Positions 36,809-45,587 of a stretch of 64,000 nucleotides of DNA are shown piece by piece. The notes below the pieces were generated by a model. The model was not told the origin of the DNA, made no database searches, and saw only the letters and a program-made list of their open reading frames with translations. The translations under genes and the position numbers were made by a program. The stretch is from Vibrio gallicus (lineage in GTDB: Bacteria > Pseudomonadota > Gammaproteobacteria > Enterobacterales > Vibrionaceae). The stretch spans positions 744,001 to 808,000 of the forward strand of contig NZ_AP024871.1 of the NCBI RefSeq assembly GCF_024346875.1, in the 5' to 3' direction. The first letter of the stretch is position 1, and each line of letters starts with the position of its first letter.

Positions 36809-36839
36809 AAAATCCCAGCCTTGAGCTGGGATTTTTTTA
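36809..36839 (+). terminator. Terminator of adhE
   Basis: AAAATCCCAGC-CTTGA-GCTGGGATTTTTTT. A second hairpin, AATAGGG-TGATGCG-CCCTATT, lies just upstream at 36778-36798. Confidence 0.85.
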
Positions 36840-36865
36840 TTCGTATTAAGCATAGAGAGTAGTAG

Positions 36866-37543
36866 TTAACAAGACATAACCCTGCCGTGGAAAGAGTCAT
36901 TTTCTATAATATATTCGGCATTTCGAACCAGTTCGTCACTGAGTTTTGCAAAGTTGCTGAGATAGTCATCGTGTGCATCATGATGAATTGTTGGCAGAAT
37001 ACCACCAACTCGGATATCAAATGGTTGTAACTCTTTTGCCCAGCTTTTGGTCATCCCGTCGACCATAGAGCTGGCGCTTTCTGTGCCTAATATTTTGTCC
37101 AGACACTCGTTGGTAAGTAGGTTGACGATAACCCCGTGCTTATGGTGCTTACACATTTGGTTAGCGCAGGAGTGACCAAAGCTATACATCGATTGGGCAA
37201 GATGAGAAAACTGAGAACCGAATTCCTCTCCAGATGCTGAACTGGTTAAGGTAGGTAAAGGGCGATTTAACCAATTGTTTATTAGTATATCGATGCTTTG
37301 CTCAAACTGGGTTTCAATGAAGTTAAAAAGCTGGTCAACAGAGTGCTGGGAGTAGTCTTTAATAAAATATGGATAGACGTCACGTCCAGCTTCAAGGCAT
37401 TCAGCATATGTTTGTTGTAATTGTTGTTTATCACAATCTGTTACGACAATTTTTGCACCTAAGCTTGCAAAATATTGCGTGAGATTTCTGCCAAGGATAG
37501 TACCTGCAGACGTGATAAGGATGACTGACCCATTAATAACCAT
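36866..37543 (-). CDS. SDR-fold protein lacking the catalytic Tyr-Lys pair
   Basis: 225 residues. A Rossmann fold is evident: ILITSAGTILGRNLTQYFASLGAKIVVTD gives the cofactor loop with a TSAGxxLG variant and an acidic residue ending strand beta-2, suggesting NAD preference. At strand beta-4 the usual NNAG is NNWLNRPLP. Where classical SDRs have YxxxK before the helix xxGxTKSLAxEL, this protein reads ESASSMVDGMTKSWAKEL, so both Tyr and Lys are missing. It is therefore probably not a normal oxidoreductase; cofactor sensing or a structural role is possible. It is convergent with adhE and upstream of none of its neighbours on the same strand. Confidence 0.8.
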   Translation of the reverse strand: MVINGSVILITSAGTILGRNLTQYFASLGAKIVVTDCDKQQLQQTYAECLEAGRDVYPYFIKDYSQHSVDQLFNFIETQFEQSIDILINNWLNRPLPTLTSSASGEEFGSQFSHLAQSMYSFGHSCANQMCKHHKHGVIVNLLTNECLDKILGTESASSMVDGMTKSWAKELQPFDIRVGGILPTIHHDAHDDYLSNFAKLSDELVRNAEYIIENDSFHGRVMSC

Positions 37544-37703
37544 CTTTTATTCCTGAACCTAAACCATAATTAATAATTGTTATATAAATGAATATAGTGA
37601 ATAAAAAGTGAACAGGTGGCGTTTGTGAAAGGCAATTATATTAATTTGGTTGTGGGTCACAAATATTTGAGAGCGCGTACATTATTAGCCTGAAATTTGG
37701 ATG

Positions 37704-37730
37704 TAAAAAAAGCCGCATCAAGCGGCTTTA
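37704..37730 (-). terminator. Terminator of sodB
   Basis: AAAGCCGC-TTGAT-GCGGCTTTTTTT on the minus strand, 18 bases after the stop. Confidence 0.85.
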
Positions 37731-37747
37731 TTCAGTAACTCAATAGG

Positions 37748-38332
37748 CTATTTAGCTAGGTTTTGTGCAACAAAGTCCCAGTTAACTAGAGCCCAGAAGC
37801 CATTCATGTACTCTGGACGAACGTTACGGTAATCGATGTAGTACGCATGTTCCCACAGGTCAACGGTTAGTAGTGGCGTTACACCTTCTTCAGTTAGCGG
37901 CGTTGCTGCATTTGAAGTGTTTACGATATCCAATGAACCGTCTGCTTTTTTAACAAGCCAAGTCCAAGATGAACCGAAGTTGTTGATAGCTGAATCAGTA
38001 AATTTCGCTTTGAACTCTTCGAAAGAGCCAAATGCAGCTGTAATAGCTTGCGCAACTGCACCAGTTGGTTCACCGCCAGCGTTTGGTGCTAGACAGTTCC
38101 AGTAGAAAGTGTGGTTCCAGATTTGTGCTGCGTTGTTAAATACGCCACCTGAAGAAGTTTTTACGATCTCTTCAAGGGTTTTGCCTTCAAACTCAGTACC
38201 TGGGATCAGGCCATTTAGCTTAACCACGTAAGTGTTGTGGTGTTTGCCGTGGTGAAAATCTAGAGTTTCAGCAGAGATATGTGGTTCTAGTGCATCTTTT
38301 GCGAAAGGAAGAGCGGGTAGTTCAAATGCCAT
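37748..38332 (-). CDS. sodB: Iron superoxide dismutase
   Basis: 194 residues, cytoplasmic. It starts [20 protein letters not shown]. Ligands are visible: H27 in [11 protein letters not shown]74 in [13 protein letters not shown], and Asp and His in [14 protein letters not shown]. The Fe-type is supported by FYWNCL and FGSSWTWLV. It converts superoxide to hydrogen peroxide and oxygen. The 5' leader contains a hairpin close to the GGAG, and sodB is a classical target of Fur/RyhB control; no RyhB gene was seen here. Confidence 0.96.
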   Translation of the reverse strand: MAFELPALPFAKDALEPHISAETLDFHHGKHHNTYVVKLNGLIPGTEFEGKTLEEIVKTSSGGVFNNAAQIWNHTFYWNCLAPNAGGEPTGAVAQAITAAFGSFEEFKAKFTDSAINNFGSSWTWLVKKADGSLDIVNTSNAATPLTEEGVTPLLTVDLWEHAYYIDYRNVRPEYMNGFWALVNWDFVAQNLAK

Positions 38333-38354
38333 TTTATCGGTTCTCCGTTAGTTT

Positions 38355-38370
38355 AGGGCGATAGCGCCCT
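38355..38370 (-). promoter_or_regulatory. Hairpin in the sodB leader
   Basis: AGGGCG-CTAT-CGCCCT forms a 6-bp GC-rich stem about 20 bases before the sodB start codon and just upstream of its GGAG. The remaining ~280 bases up to grxD are AT-rich and must hold both divergent promoters; nothing else stands out. Confidence 0.4.
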
Positions 38371-38653
38371 GAGCTTCCAATTAATATGTATTGTTATTTG
38401 GCATCTTACTGTGCCAGTGAGTAGTAATCACGAATATACATAACAATATTTTTTTGATTTCGTCTGCATTCTATCAACTTTTATAACTAATAAAAGTGTG
38501 GGCAACAAATTTATAATAATTGGTAACGAAGTGTGCGGAAATGAATGAGTTATTGTTCATTTGTGCAACAATAACCACAGATATAATATGGTTTTTATTC
38601 TTACCTAGTTCGGTAGAATACCACTAACAGTCGTACAGGATCAGAGGATCGCT

Positions 38654-38986
38654 ATGGAAACCCTAGATAAAATCAAACAGCAGATTGAACAAAATTCTAT
38701 TCTTTTATATATGAAAGGTTCACCTAAACTACCAAGTTGTGGTTTCTCTTCTCAAGCGTCTCAAGCATTGATGGCATGTGGCGAAAAGTTTGCTTATGTT
38801 GATATTCTGCAAAACCCAGACATTCGTGCTGAGCTTCCTGCTTACGCTCAATGGCCTACCTTCCCACAACTTTGGGTTGAAGGTGAGCTAGTTGGCGGGT
38901 GTGACATTATTCTAGAAATGTTTCAAAAAGGTGAGCTACAACCTCTTGTTAAGCAAGCCGCTGAACGTGATGCTGCTAGCGAGTAA
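38654..38986 (+). CDS. grxD: Monothiol glutaredoxin Grx4
   Basis: 110 residues, a typical Grx4. It carries the monothiol active site CGFS in LPSCGFSSQASQAL, preceded by ILLYMKGSPKLP and followed by WPTFPQLWVEGELVGGCDI, which contains the cis-Pro and glutathione-binding residues. It binds a [2Fe-2S] cluster as a glutathione-coordinated dimer, often with BolA, and delivers clusters. Divergent from sodB, an iron-linked pairing common in gammaproteobacteria. Confidence 0.96.
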   Translation: METLDKIKQQIEQNSILLYMKGSPKLPSCGFSSQASQALMACGEKFAYVDILQNPDIRAELPAYAQWPTFPQLWVEGELVGGCDIILEMFQKGELQPLVKQAAERDAASE

Positions 38987-39003
38987 TCGCTGTTATTAGA
39001 TAC

Positions 39004-39036
39004 GAAAAAGGCTTCCATAAGGAAGCCTTTTTTTTG
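39004..39036 (+). terminator. Bidirectional terminator of grxD and the antiporter gene
   Basis: AAAAAGGCTTCC-ATAA-GGAAGCCTTTTTTTT between convergent genes. Confidence 0.85.
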
Positions 39037-39073
39037 TTCAAAATACATATTTAAGATGTTGTTTATCAATGCT

Positions 39074-40399
39074 TTACAGCACCATAGCTGCAATCCAACC
39101 GAATATAATTAAGGGAATATTATAATGGATAAAGGTTGGAACGACGGTTTGCCAGATATGTTCATGTTGACCGTCGGCATTCAAGCCAGATGTTGGGCCT
39201 AAGGTTGAATCTGAAGCCGGAGACCCCGCGTCACCAAGCGCCGCCGCTGTTCCAACTAAGGCGATAGTGGCCATTGGTGAAAACCCGAAAGCGAGCGCGA
39301 GAGGCACATAGATGGTTGCAATGATAGGGATTGTAGAGAAAGACGAGCCAATACCCATGGTGACAAGTAACCCAACAATGAGCATGAGTAATGCCGCTAA
39401 GGCTTTGTTGTCGCCAATTGAAGTAGACAGTGCTTCAACTAAGCTTTCAACGCCACCACTTGCTTTCATTACCGCGGCAAAACCGGCCGCTGCAATCATA
39501 ATAAAGCCAATCATTGCCATCATGTGTACACCCTGAGTAAACACATCATGGGTCTCTTTCCAGGCTATAACCCCACCGAAGGTAAACACCATAAAACCAT
39601 CGAGAGCACCAATGATCATGGAACCTGTATACAACTGAACAGAAAGTGCAGCTAAAATGCCTAATACGGCAATAAGAATGTTTTTCTTATTGACCGGAGT
39701 AGCGTCTGAACTAATCGGGCTCATATCCGTTAGCTTATACTCGCGTGGCTTACGATAGCTGATGAAAATAGCCGTTAATAGACCACATAGCATACCGGTA
39801 GCGGGTAATAGCATTGCCACTGGCACATCAGCAGCTGAGATATTTTGTAAACCGTTGTCGGTTAGATTTTTTAGCAAGATATTATTTAGGAAAATCCCAC
39901 CAAACCCAATTGGTAAAACCATATACGGCGTTACTAGGCCAAAGGTGAGTACACAAGCAATCATTCTACGGTCGAGCTTGAGCTTAGAAAATACTACTAG
40001 CAAAGGCGGAATTAGAATTGGGATAAACGCAATATGCACCGGAATCACGTTTTGTGAAGACATAGTAATCAATACTAGTGCAACTAATACTAGGTATTTA
40101 AGCCCAGTTGCAGCACTGTCATTGTTGCGCCCATTAATACGTTTAATGACGGTTTGTGCTAGTAAATCGGTTATTCCTGATTTAGAGATTGCGACAGCAA
40201 AGGTACCTAGCATAGCGTAGCTAAGGGCAATTGTAGCTCCGCCACCCAAACCACCTTCAAAGGCGGCAACAGTGTCGCTTACGCTCATACCAGATGTAAG
40301 GCCACCAATAATGGCACTGAAGGTTAGGGCGACCACTACGTTGACACGCATCAAGGCCAGTATCAGCATGATGCATACGGATATAACTACGGGGTTCAT
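39074..40399 (-). CDS. Na+/H+ antiporter family membrane protein
   Basis: 441 residues with about 11-12 hydrophobic segments. It begins [25 protein letters not shown]. The sequence [32 protein letters not shown] is the start of the Na_H_antiport_2/NhaC-related family. [20 protein letters not shown] near the C-terminus contains conserved Asp and Ser residues of ion-transporter discontinuous helices. Related proteins exchange Na+ for H+, while some members are annotated as amino acid permeases (YuiF type). Transported ion is inferred from family only. It is followed downstream by the grxD terminator. Confidence 0.8.
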   Translation of the reverse strand: MNPVVISVCIMLILALMRVNVVVALTFSAIIGGLTSGMSVSDTVAAFEGGLGGGATIALSYAMLGTFAVAISKSGITDLLAQTVIKRINGRNNDSAATGLKYLVLVALVLITMSSQNVIPVHIAFIPILIPPLLVVFSKLKLDRRMIACVLTFGLVTPYMVLPIGFGGIFLNNILLKNLTDNGLQNISAADVPVAMLLPATGMLCGLLTAIFISYRKPREYKLTDMSPISSDATPVNKKNILIAVLGILAALSVQLYTGSMIIGALDGFMVFTFGGVIAWKETHDVFTQGVHMMAMIGFIMIAAAGFAAVMKASGGVESLVEALSTSIGDNKALAALLMLIVGLLVTMGIGSSFSTIPIIATIYVPLALAFGFSPMATIALVGTAAALGDAGSPASDSTLGPTSGLNADGQHEHIWQTVVPTFIHYNIPLIIFGWIAAMVL

Positions 40400-40423
40400 A
40401 AAATTTTCTCTAGCAGATGTGGT

Positions 40424-41074
40424 TTATTCTTGGTTTGAGTCTATTAATGGCCAGCCACCTAGTGCTTTCCATTTGTTGACTATCGTACAGAACAGTTCTG
40501 TGGTTTTTTGAGTATCGTAGAGTGCTGAATGAGCCTCTTTATTATCAAACTCAATACCCGCTGTTTTGCAGGCTTTAGCCAAAACAGTTTGGCCAAAAGC
40601 AAGCCCACTTAGGGTTGCGGTATCAAAGGTTGCGAAGGGATGAAATGGCACGCGCTTTAATTTACAACGTTCATTAGCCTTAGATACAAAGCCATGGTCA
40701 AATGCCGCGTTGTGAGCCACGATAATCGCTCGATTACATCCCGCATTTTTTTGTTCTTTGCGCACAACTTTATAGATTTCTTTTAACGCTTCAGATTCAG
40801 GAATTGCACCACGCAACGGGCTAAAAGGGTCACGCATACCTAAGAAGTCTAGGGCTTCTTTTTCTAGATTGGCGCCTTCGAAAGGCTCTACATGGAAATG
40901 CAAAGTCGTGGCAGGATGAAGATCACCATTTTCATCCATAGCCAGAGTTATGGCGCAAATCTCAAGCAACGCATCGGTTGAGGCATTGAACCCAGCGGTT
41001 TCAACATCGATAACTACAGGGAAATATCCTCTAAAGCGATCTTTTAGCGTCAAAGCTTCATTTTCTACAGTCAT
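40424..41074 (-). CDS. rnt: Ribonuclease T
   Basis: 216 residues. It is a DEDDh 3'-5' exonuclease that trims tRNA CCA ends and other stable RNA 3' ends. Exo I is [13 protein letters not shown] (D and E ligands), Exo II is [14 protein letters not shown], and Exo III carries the catalytic His and Asp in [13 protein letters not shown]. The basic RNA-binding patches are present, and the length matches E. coli RNase T (215). It lies 24 bases upstream of the antiporter gene and could be cotranscribed; gloA is the next gene upstream on the same strand. Confidence 0.95.
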   Translation of the reverse strand: MTVENEALTLKDRFRGYFPVVIDVETAGFNASTDALLEICAITLAMDENGDLHPATTLHFHVEPFEGANLEKEALDFLGMRDPFSPLRGAIPESEALKEIYKVVRKEQKNAGCNRAIIVAHNAAFDHGFVSKANERCKLKRVPFHPFATFDTATLSGLAFGQTVLAKACKTAGIEFDNKEAHSALYDTQKTTELFCTIVNKWKALGGWPLIDSNQE

Positions 41075-41146
41075 AACACAATTATTGGCGAAGTTAGGGC
41101 GGGCATTATTGCAGATTTAAGTGTATTTCTAAACAGTGAAACAAAA

Positions 41147-41180
41147 GAAAGGTCACATGCTGGCATGTGACCTTGTTTTT
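41147..41180 (-). terminator. Terminator of gloA
   Basis: AAGGTCACATGC-CA-GCATGTGACCTTTCTTTT on the minus strand. Confidence 0.8.
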
Positions 41181-41196
41181 ATATAGCTAGTTTTGA

Positions 41197-41613
41197 CTAA
41201 CCTTGTAGCCCAGCGGTCGCATCGGCGCGTTGGATTAGCTCTATCTTATAGCCATCAGGGTCTTTAACAAAGGCGATGTGGGTACTACCACCTTGTACTG
41301 GTCCTGGTTCACGAGTCACATTCCCCCCTGCGGCTTTGATAGCATCGCAGGTTGCGTAGATATCATCGTACCCGATAGCGACATGGCCATAGCCACTGCC
41401 AAGATCATACTCAGTCGTGCCCCAGTTGTAGGTAAGTTCGATAACGGCACCATGAGATTCATCGCCGAATCCAACAAACGCTAGCGTATATTTGTAGGCT
41501 TCGTTGTCGTGCTTACGAAGCAGTTCCATCCCCATAACCTTGGTATAGAATTCGATAGACTTGTCCAGATCCCCAACACGGATCATGGTGTGTAAAACGC
41601 GGCCTTGAGACAT
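41197..41613 (-). CDS. gloA: Lactoylglutathione lyase (glyoxalase I)
   Basis: 138 residues, a cytoplasmic metalloenzyme converting the hemithioacetal of methylglyoxal and glutathione to S-lactoylglutathione. The two VOC repeats supply the metal ligands: His in [17 protein letters not shown], Glu in VIELTYNWG, His in [11 protein letters not shown] and Glu in GYKIELIQR. The short bacterial form is typically Ni2+ activated. The 3-residue extension after the final helix is minor. Confidence 0.95.
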   Translation of the reverse strand: MSQGRVLHTMIRVGDLDKSIEFYTKVMGMELLRKHDNEAYKYTLAFVGFGDESHGAVIELTYNWGTTEYDLGSGYGHVAIGYDDIYATCDAIKAAGGNVTREPGPVQGGSTHIAFVKDPDGYKIELIQRADATAGLQG

Positions 41614-41718
41614 GTGATTTCCTTAGTGTAAAAATATTGCTTAAATTGGCTTGATGATCGCTAAAAATGGCCTAAACAACAGGATTTAGGCATTTAGATT
41701 GTAATAAAAAATCCGGTC

Positions 41719-41928
41719 TCATAGGTACTCAATTTCATGCTCAATGAAGTCCGCTTCACTAAACCATGTCACTGTACCTACATAACCACTTTGTTTCAGT
41801 TTAGAATCAATTTGCGCAGCATATCGGGTAATCATTTTGAACCAACCATTATCACATTCCAATCCATCGAGTAAATCACCTACGATTGATTGGGCTGTGG
41901 CATCTAAATGCAAGCTCATATAGTTCAT
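41719..41928 (-). CDS. Small hypothetical protein
   Basis: 69 residues starting MNYMSLHLDATAQSIVGDLLDGLE. No domain is recognised. The composition (acidic, Trp/Tyr present, no membrane segment) is protein-like, with codon use similar to neighbouring genes, and the frame lies in an otherwise empty interval upstream of gloA on the same strand. No strong ribosome site is seen, so the start may be Met4. Function unknown. Confidence 0.5.
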   Translation of the reverse strand: MNYMSLHLDATAQSIVGDLLDGLECDNGWFKMITRYAAQIDSKLKQSGYVGTVTWFSEADFIEHEIEYL

Positions 41929-42093
41929 TGTTTGGTCGTCCTATTTTATGACACTCAGATAGTCTGTTGAGTGCACTTATATTGCATTATGAAGGGAAAA
42001 CACGAACAGAGTTAGCAAATTCAACTCTTTGTTGGTTAATGTGGTGGGTATTAGGTAAGTAACGTTAATGAAGGCTTTACCCAATCACCACTA

Positions 42094-42453
42094 TTAATAG
42101 CGGCTATTCATTCCCATTCGGTGTGACATATCATCATCCATGCGACCACCTTTCCACTTTCCTTTGCCTAATAAATTAAGAACGTCACGCGCATTATACT
42201 CATTGGCCAAAAAGAAATCGTAGGATATATCGCCGCGTATTTGAGCAAGAGAAGGGGTATTTTCCAAATCTAGCTGTTGAGGGTCAGCAAACAGTGCCAG
42301 TGAGATCTGCTGCTGACGTTTAGATAGCTGTTGTGTATTTGCCTGTATTTGCCCGATAGTGAAGTAATCTCGTCTGCCATAACCTTTGACTAATATGGGT
42401 GACAGCACCTTAATGACCTTCTTAATTCTACGGCGTTGAATATATCGAAACAT
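42094..42453 (-). CDS. Conserved-looking basic hypothetical protein
   Basis: 119 residues from ATG at 42453, which has GAGG seven bases upstream; a TTG four codons earlier overlaps that ribosome site. The N-terminus is very basic (MFRYIQRRRIKKVIKVLSPILVKGYGRR), followed by YFTIGQIQANTQQLSKRQQQISLALFADP. The C-terminal half has YDFFLANEYNARDVLNLLGKGKWKGG, then a Met/Asp-rich end. No signal peptide. It resembles small uncharacterised Vibrio proteins, but I cannot name the family with confidence. Confidence 0.65.
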   Translation of the reverse strand: MFRYIQRRRIKKVIKVLSPILVKGYGRRDYFTIGQIQANTQQLSKRQQQISLALFADPQQLDLENTPSLAQIRGDISYDFFLANEYNARDVLNLLGKGKWKGGRMDDDMSHRMGMNSRY

Positions 42454-42461
42454 GTTAATCC

Positions 42462-42599
42462 TCAACTTAGCGTGTTTTCAATCATACACCTTTTCATAGA
42501 ATACATTACAGATTGCACACCAAAGAAGGTCAAATACAGGTCTTGATAATTAGCAGAAGCGATAGCTGTTGCAACAATTAGCTTGGCTATAATTTTCAT
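42462..42599 (-). pseudogene. Leader and signal-peptide remnant of a gene paralogous to 44452-45315
   Basis: The minus strand from ATG at 42599 reads MKIIAKLIVATAIASAN, matching the signal peptide MKKLIIATAIVSASLTAN of the YadA-anchor-like gene. The upstream 40 bases also align (GTTCAAATATCCACTTAG versus GTTCAAACATTTCCTTAG). After ~17 codons similarity ends, and the frame closes 45 codons in, at the ribosome site of the next gene. It is best read as the 5' stub of a deleted paralogue. Confidence 0.55.
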
Positions 42600-42840
42600 A
42601 ATAGATGCAGAACCCGTTCAAATATCCACTTAGTTAGAAACCTGTATAAGATGGTTAAGTGATTGAAAATATGAATGCGTTTACCAAAACTTCTAAGCTT
42701 TAATACGCATGTACTGTTTTGGCAGGCATCTCATTTGATAATTAAATAAAAGTGATGAATGGTATAGCTGGGGGTGATGGGTTGCGGTTTTTTGCAGTGA
42801 TAATATTCACGCACCTTATAACCAATTGGCTTGTGACACT

Positions 42841-44313
42841 ATGCGTAACCCCTTTCTTTTTACCAGTTGCATTGTTTTATCTATGACCGCTTGTAGCTCT
42901 TCTATTCCATATGAAGAGAGAGAAGAGATCCGTCAATCAATAGATGACGAAACGGATCAGTTGATAGAAGAGTTAGCAGAGGTTTACCCAGAGATTTATA
43001 CTCAAATCGAAGAGGCTGACGGGTATGCCAGTGGTGTAATGTCTAATGTAAAAGTGCCATTGGTTGGAGGAGGCACAGGTATTGGCGCTGTCTATAGCAA
43101 TATTGACGACTCTACAACCTATATTAACCTGCATCGCTACGATGTTGGTGCTGGGCTTGGCCTTAGTAGCTATAAAATGATTTCAATTATTGATACCCCT
43201 GAAGACCTTGAAAAGTTTAGTAAAGGTTTCAATGAACCGTCTTGGGGAACTGACTGGAACTTAAGTACCAGCGGTATCGAGAAAGAGAAGGTCTATTATC
43301 TCGAGGATAGTGAGCTCCCAACCTACCTTGTGTTTGAGTCCAACGCCTCAGCGGTTGGTAGTGCTCGCATGATGTCGGTTTCTGTTAATGACGAGTTGAC
43401 TGAAACTGGATTAGGTAATGCAAAATTTACCAACCATGTATCAAGTGGTGATGAGTCAAATCCAAGATGGGATAGGCCATTACCATTTTTTGCACAGGAT
43501 GTGGTTGATCAAGGCTTCAGTCTTCCTTTACCGTTTGGTGTTAGCCTTCTCTATGCAGAAACTAAACAAGATATGTCCATTACAGGGCTGGAAGCTGGCT
43601 TTAATGGTGGAAATACTCGGCCGATAGAGTTCATGACCTTTGATAACAACTACTCGCATAGTAGATCTCCCCAATTGAAGCTCGATGCTTGGGTTTTTCC
43701 TTTTATGAACGTATTTGCGTCTGTAGGTAAGGTTAATGGTATGGCTCACGTTGAGTTTGCATCAGATGGCTCTGTGGCAAATGGTATTGGTGATGCCATC
43801 ACAGGGAGTAAAATATGTACAAAACCGGGACCAAAGCCTGATTTTTGTGATTCGTGGAGTGGTCACAATGGATGGGATGCAGCAGTAGATGTCGATTTGG
43901 ATGGATGGAACTACACCATAGGTGCAACATTTGCGGCAGGTTGGAAAGATTACTTTCTGGCGATACCTGTGTCAGTCAGTTATGTTGACATGAAAAATGC
44001 CAGAGCAGAAGAGCTCGTTATTAATGTAACGCCACGCATCGGGAAACAGATCCCACTTAAAGGTACAAGTAGTGTTGACGTGTATGTTGGCGTTAGCTAT
44101 CTCGATAGCACCTTAACAATTCATGGCGAACATTATGAAGGTTTGGATGGTCATCATATCAACTATAAGATAGAACAAGAAAACCTCGATAAGTGGATGG
44201 GATTAATAGGCGCAAGCTATAATTTCAATCGTTCATGGGCCCTGCAAGCCGAATATGGACAAAATGGTTCTGATAAACGTCAGTTTGTGTCCTCTTTGAC
44301 CCATCGATTTTAA
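42841..44313 (+). CDS. Outer-membrane lipoprotein: SYLF/Ysc84-like domain fused to a beta-barrel
   Basis: 490 residues from ATG at 42841. The signal peptide ends in lipobox MTAC with C18, so it is a lipoprotein. Residues ~59-185 (ADGYASGVMSNVKVPLVGGG ... IGAVY ... DVGAGLGLSSYKMISII ... DLEKFSKG) follow the SYLF pattern: GYAV-x-PNV, GxGxGAVY, GLGxxxYKxIxxF, LExFxxG. SYLF domains bind lipids or actin in eukaryotes, and bacterial forms are periplasmic. The region from ~230 to the end has alternating amphipathic strands and ends in an aromatic Phe (RQFVSSLTHRF), as in BAM-assembled outer-membrane barrels. A lipidated N-terminus plus a terminal barrel is unusual. Function unknown. Confidence 0.7.
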   Translation: MRNPFLFTSCIVLSMTACSSSIPYEEREEIRQSIDDETDQLIEELAEVYPEIYTQIEEADGYASGVMSNVKVPLVGGGTGIGAVYSNIDDSTTYINLHRYDVGAGLGLSSYKMISIIDTPEDLEKFSKGFNEPSWGTDWNLSTSGIEKEKVYYLEDSELPTYLVFESNASAVGSARMMSVSVNDELTETGLGNAKFTNHVSSGDESNPRWDRPLPFFAQDVVDQGFSLPLPFGVSLLYAETKQDMSITGLEAGFNGGNTRPIEFMTFDNNYSHSRSPQLKLDAWVFPFMNVFASVGKVNGMAHVEFASDGSVANGIGDAITGSKICTKPGPKPDFCDSWSGHNGWDAAVDVDLDGWNYTIGATFAAGWKDYFLAIPVSVSYVDMKNARAEELVINVTPRIGKQIPLKGTSSVDVYVGVSYLDSTLTIHGEHYEGLDGHHINYKIEQENLDKWMGLIGASYNFNRSWALQAEYGQNGSDKRQFVSSLTHRF

Positions 44314-44387
44314 TATGCGCAGCATATGACCACCTTTGTATTTTAGCTAGGGGGTTAATGAGTTTGATTTATGCTCTAATGGTAAAA

Positions 44388-44412
44388 ATCTGAGTGTTAA
44401 AAACACTCAGAT
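44388..44412 (-). terminator. Terminator between convergent envelope genes
   Basis: ATCTGAGTGT-TTTTA-ACACTCAGAT, followed by TTTTTA on the minus strand. It mainly serves the gene at 44452-45315. Confidence 0.7.
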
Positions 44413-44451
44413 AATAGAACGGCCTTACAAAGTTATAGCACTCGCTAGGCT

Positions 44452-45315
44452 TTAGAATACATATTGAACACCACCACCGGCTGAGACTTCAGCATAGTCC
44501 CCTGTAGTTGCGTTTACCGTTGCCGATGCAGACCAATCTTCATTGAAAGAATGACCTACGCCAATTGCGACTGCGCCGGTGTCGCCAGCATAGCCGACAC
44601 CCACGCCTACAGCAGTATCGCCTTCTTGGCTTAACATTGGTCGAGCATTGGCAACCGCATGTGAACCTGCCATAACACCATCAACGCGATCTTGATATTC
44701 TTCCCCTATAGCTTGCTGCTCTAATGCATTTGCTAGAGAATCCGAGGCTTGTTCTCGACGGTCATAGCTTCGTTCCGTTGAACGTTCCTGAACTCGTTCA
44801 CCGACACTCTTGCCGATAATTTCTTCAGCTCTTGCTAGTGCGCCTCGAATGTTCTCTGGCTTGGTAACTTCGTTTGGGTTGTTTTCAGCGACTTTAGCAT
44901 AGGCTGCATTTGCCGCTTCTTCTTTAGACATATTGGCTAATTCAGGGTTGTTTTGTTGTGCTTGTGCGTACTCTTCATCAGTCATTCCCAGAACTGCGCC
45001 TTGTGCAACATATGAGGCGAAGCTTTCTCCGTCACCAGAGGCTGGGCTGTAAGATTTCATTGCTTCTATTTGTTGCTCTGTAAACTCACCGTTCTTGAAG
45101 TCTTCAACGATAGCCTGTGATGCTTCATATTTTGCTTCATTATCACCCGTGACATCGGCTTTGAACCAATTAGCCACATTCTCATTTTCAGCGTTGAGAG
45201 CGATTATTGTATTAGATACGCCAGATACTATAGCTTCTTTATTTCCACCTTCAGCAAAGGCATTAGCGGTTAATGAAGCTGAAACGATAGCTGTAGCGAT
45301 AATTAGTTTTTTCAT
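44452..45315 (-). CDS. Small YadA-anchor-like outer-membrane protein
   Basis: 287 residues from ATG at 45315 (a TTG four codons earlier is in frame). Signal peptide MKKLIIATAIVSASLTANAFA. Residues ~25-215 are acidic, Ala/Glu/Asn-rich and predicted helical, with no adhesin head repeats. The last ~60 residues (GDTAVGVGVGYAGDTGAVAIGVGHSFNEDWSASATVNATTGD...GGGVQYVF) resemble the four-strand YadA membrane anchor, which trimerises into a 12-strand barrel. The terminal Phe fits barrel assembly. It would thus be a short trimeric autotransporter-like protein with a mostly helical passenger. It is divergent from the MBL gene and shares a leader motif with it. Confidence 0.7.
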   Translation of the reverse strand: MKKLIIATAIVSASLTANAFAEGGNKEAIVSGVSNTIIALNAENENVANWFKADVTGDNEAKYEASQAIVEDFKNGEFTEQQIEAMKSYSPASGDGESFASYVAQGAVLGMTDEEYAQAQQNNPELANMSKEEAANAAYAKVAENNPNEVTKPENIRGALARAEEIIGKSVGERVQERSTERSYDRREQASDSLANALEQQAIGEEYQDRVDGVMAGSHAVANARPMLSQEGDTAVGVGVGYAGDTGAVAIGVGHSFNEDWSASATVNATTGDYAEVSAGGGVQYVF

Positions 45316-45326
45316 AAGTTTTCTCA

Positions 45327-45338
45327 AAATGAATGAAG
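45327..45338 (-). repeat. Leader motif CTTCATTCATTT, copy C
   Basis: Twelve bases identical to the 3' part of the 32-base leader repeats at 45530-45561 and 48006-48037. It lies 12 bases before the start of the YadA-anchor-like gene. Confidence 0.6.
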
Positions 45339-45454
45339 AGTCCGTTCAAACATTTCCTTAGTGAGGAGACTATATGAGAGAAACTAAAGGTTGAGAAATG
45401 AGACATTTTTATTTCTGATATGTGCGCTGGTAATGTTTGCCATCTCCCTCTTAT

Positions 45455-45477
45455 ATACATTAATTTGATTAATGTAT
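45455..45477. promoter_or_regulatory. Perfect palindrome in the divergent promoter region
   Basis: ATACATTAA-TTTGA-TTAATGTAT, with 9-bp perfect arms, lies between the divergently transcribed YadA-anchor-like and MBL genes. Its form suits a dimeric regulator such as a LysR- or TetR-type protein controlling both. Confidence 0.5.
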
Positions 45478-45529
45478 TCCCTATAGTTTGCTCTATATAT
45501 ACAAATTCGGTTTGTGAATAAACTTCTTT

Positions 45530-45561
45530 GCATCGGAGTGAGGAAGGAACTTCATTCATTT
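45530..45561 (+). repeat. 32-bp conserved leader, copy A (upstream of MBL gene)
   Basis: It begins GCATCGGAGTGAGGAAGGA and ends CTTCATTCATTT, differing from copy B (48006-48037) at two of 32 positions. It ends 26 bases before the start codon, so it is probably part of the mRNA leader or a shared regulatory site. Confidence 0.7.
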
Positions 45562-45587
45562 ACTAAATACTCAAACCGATAGGTGAA

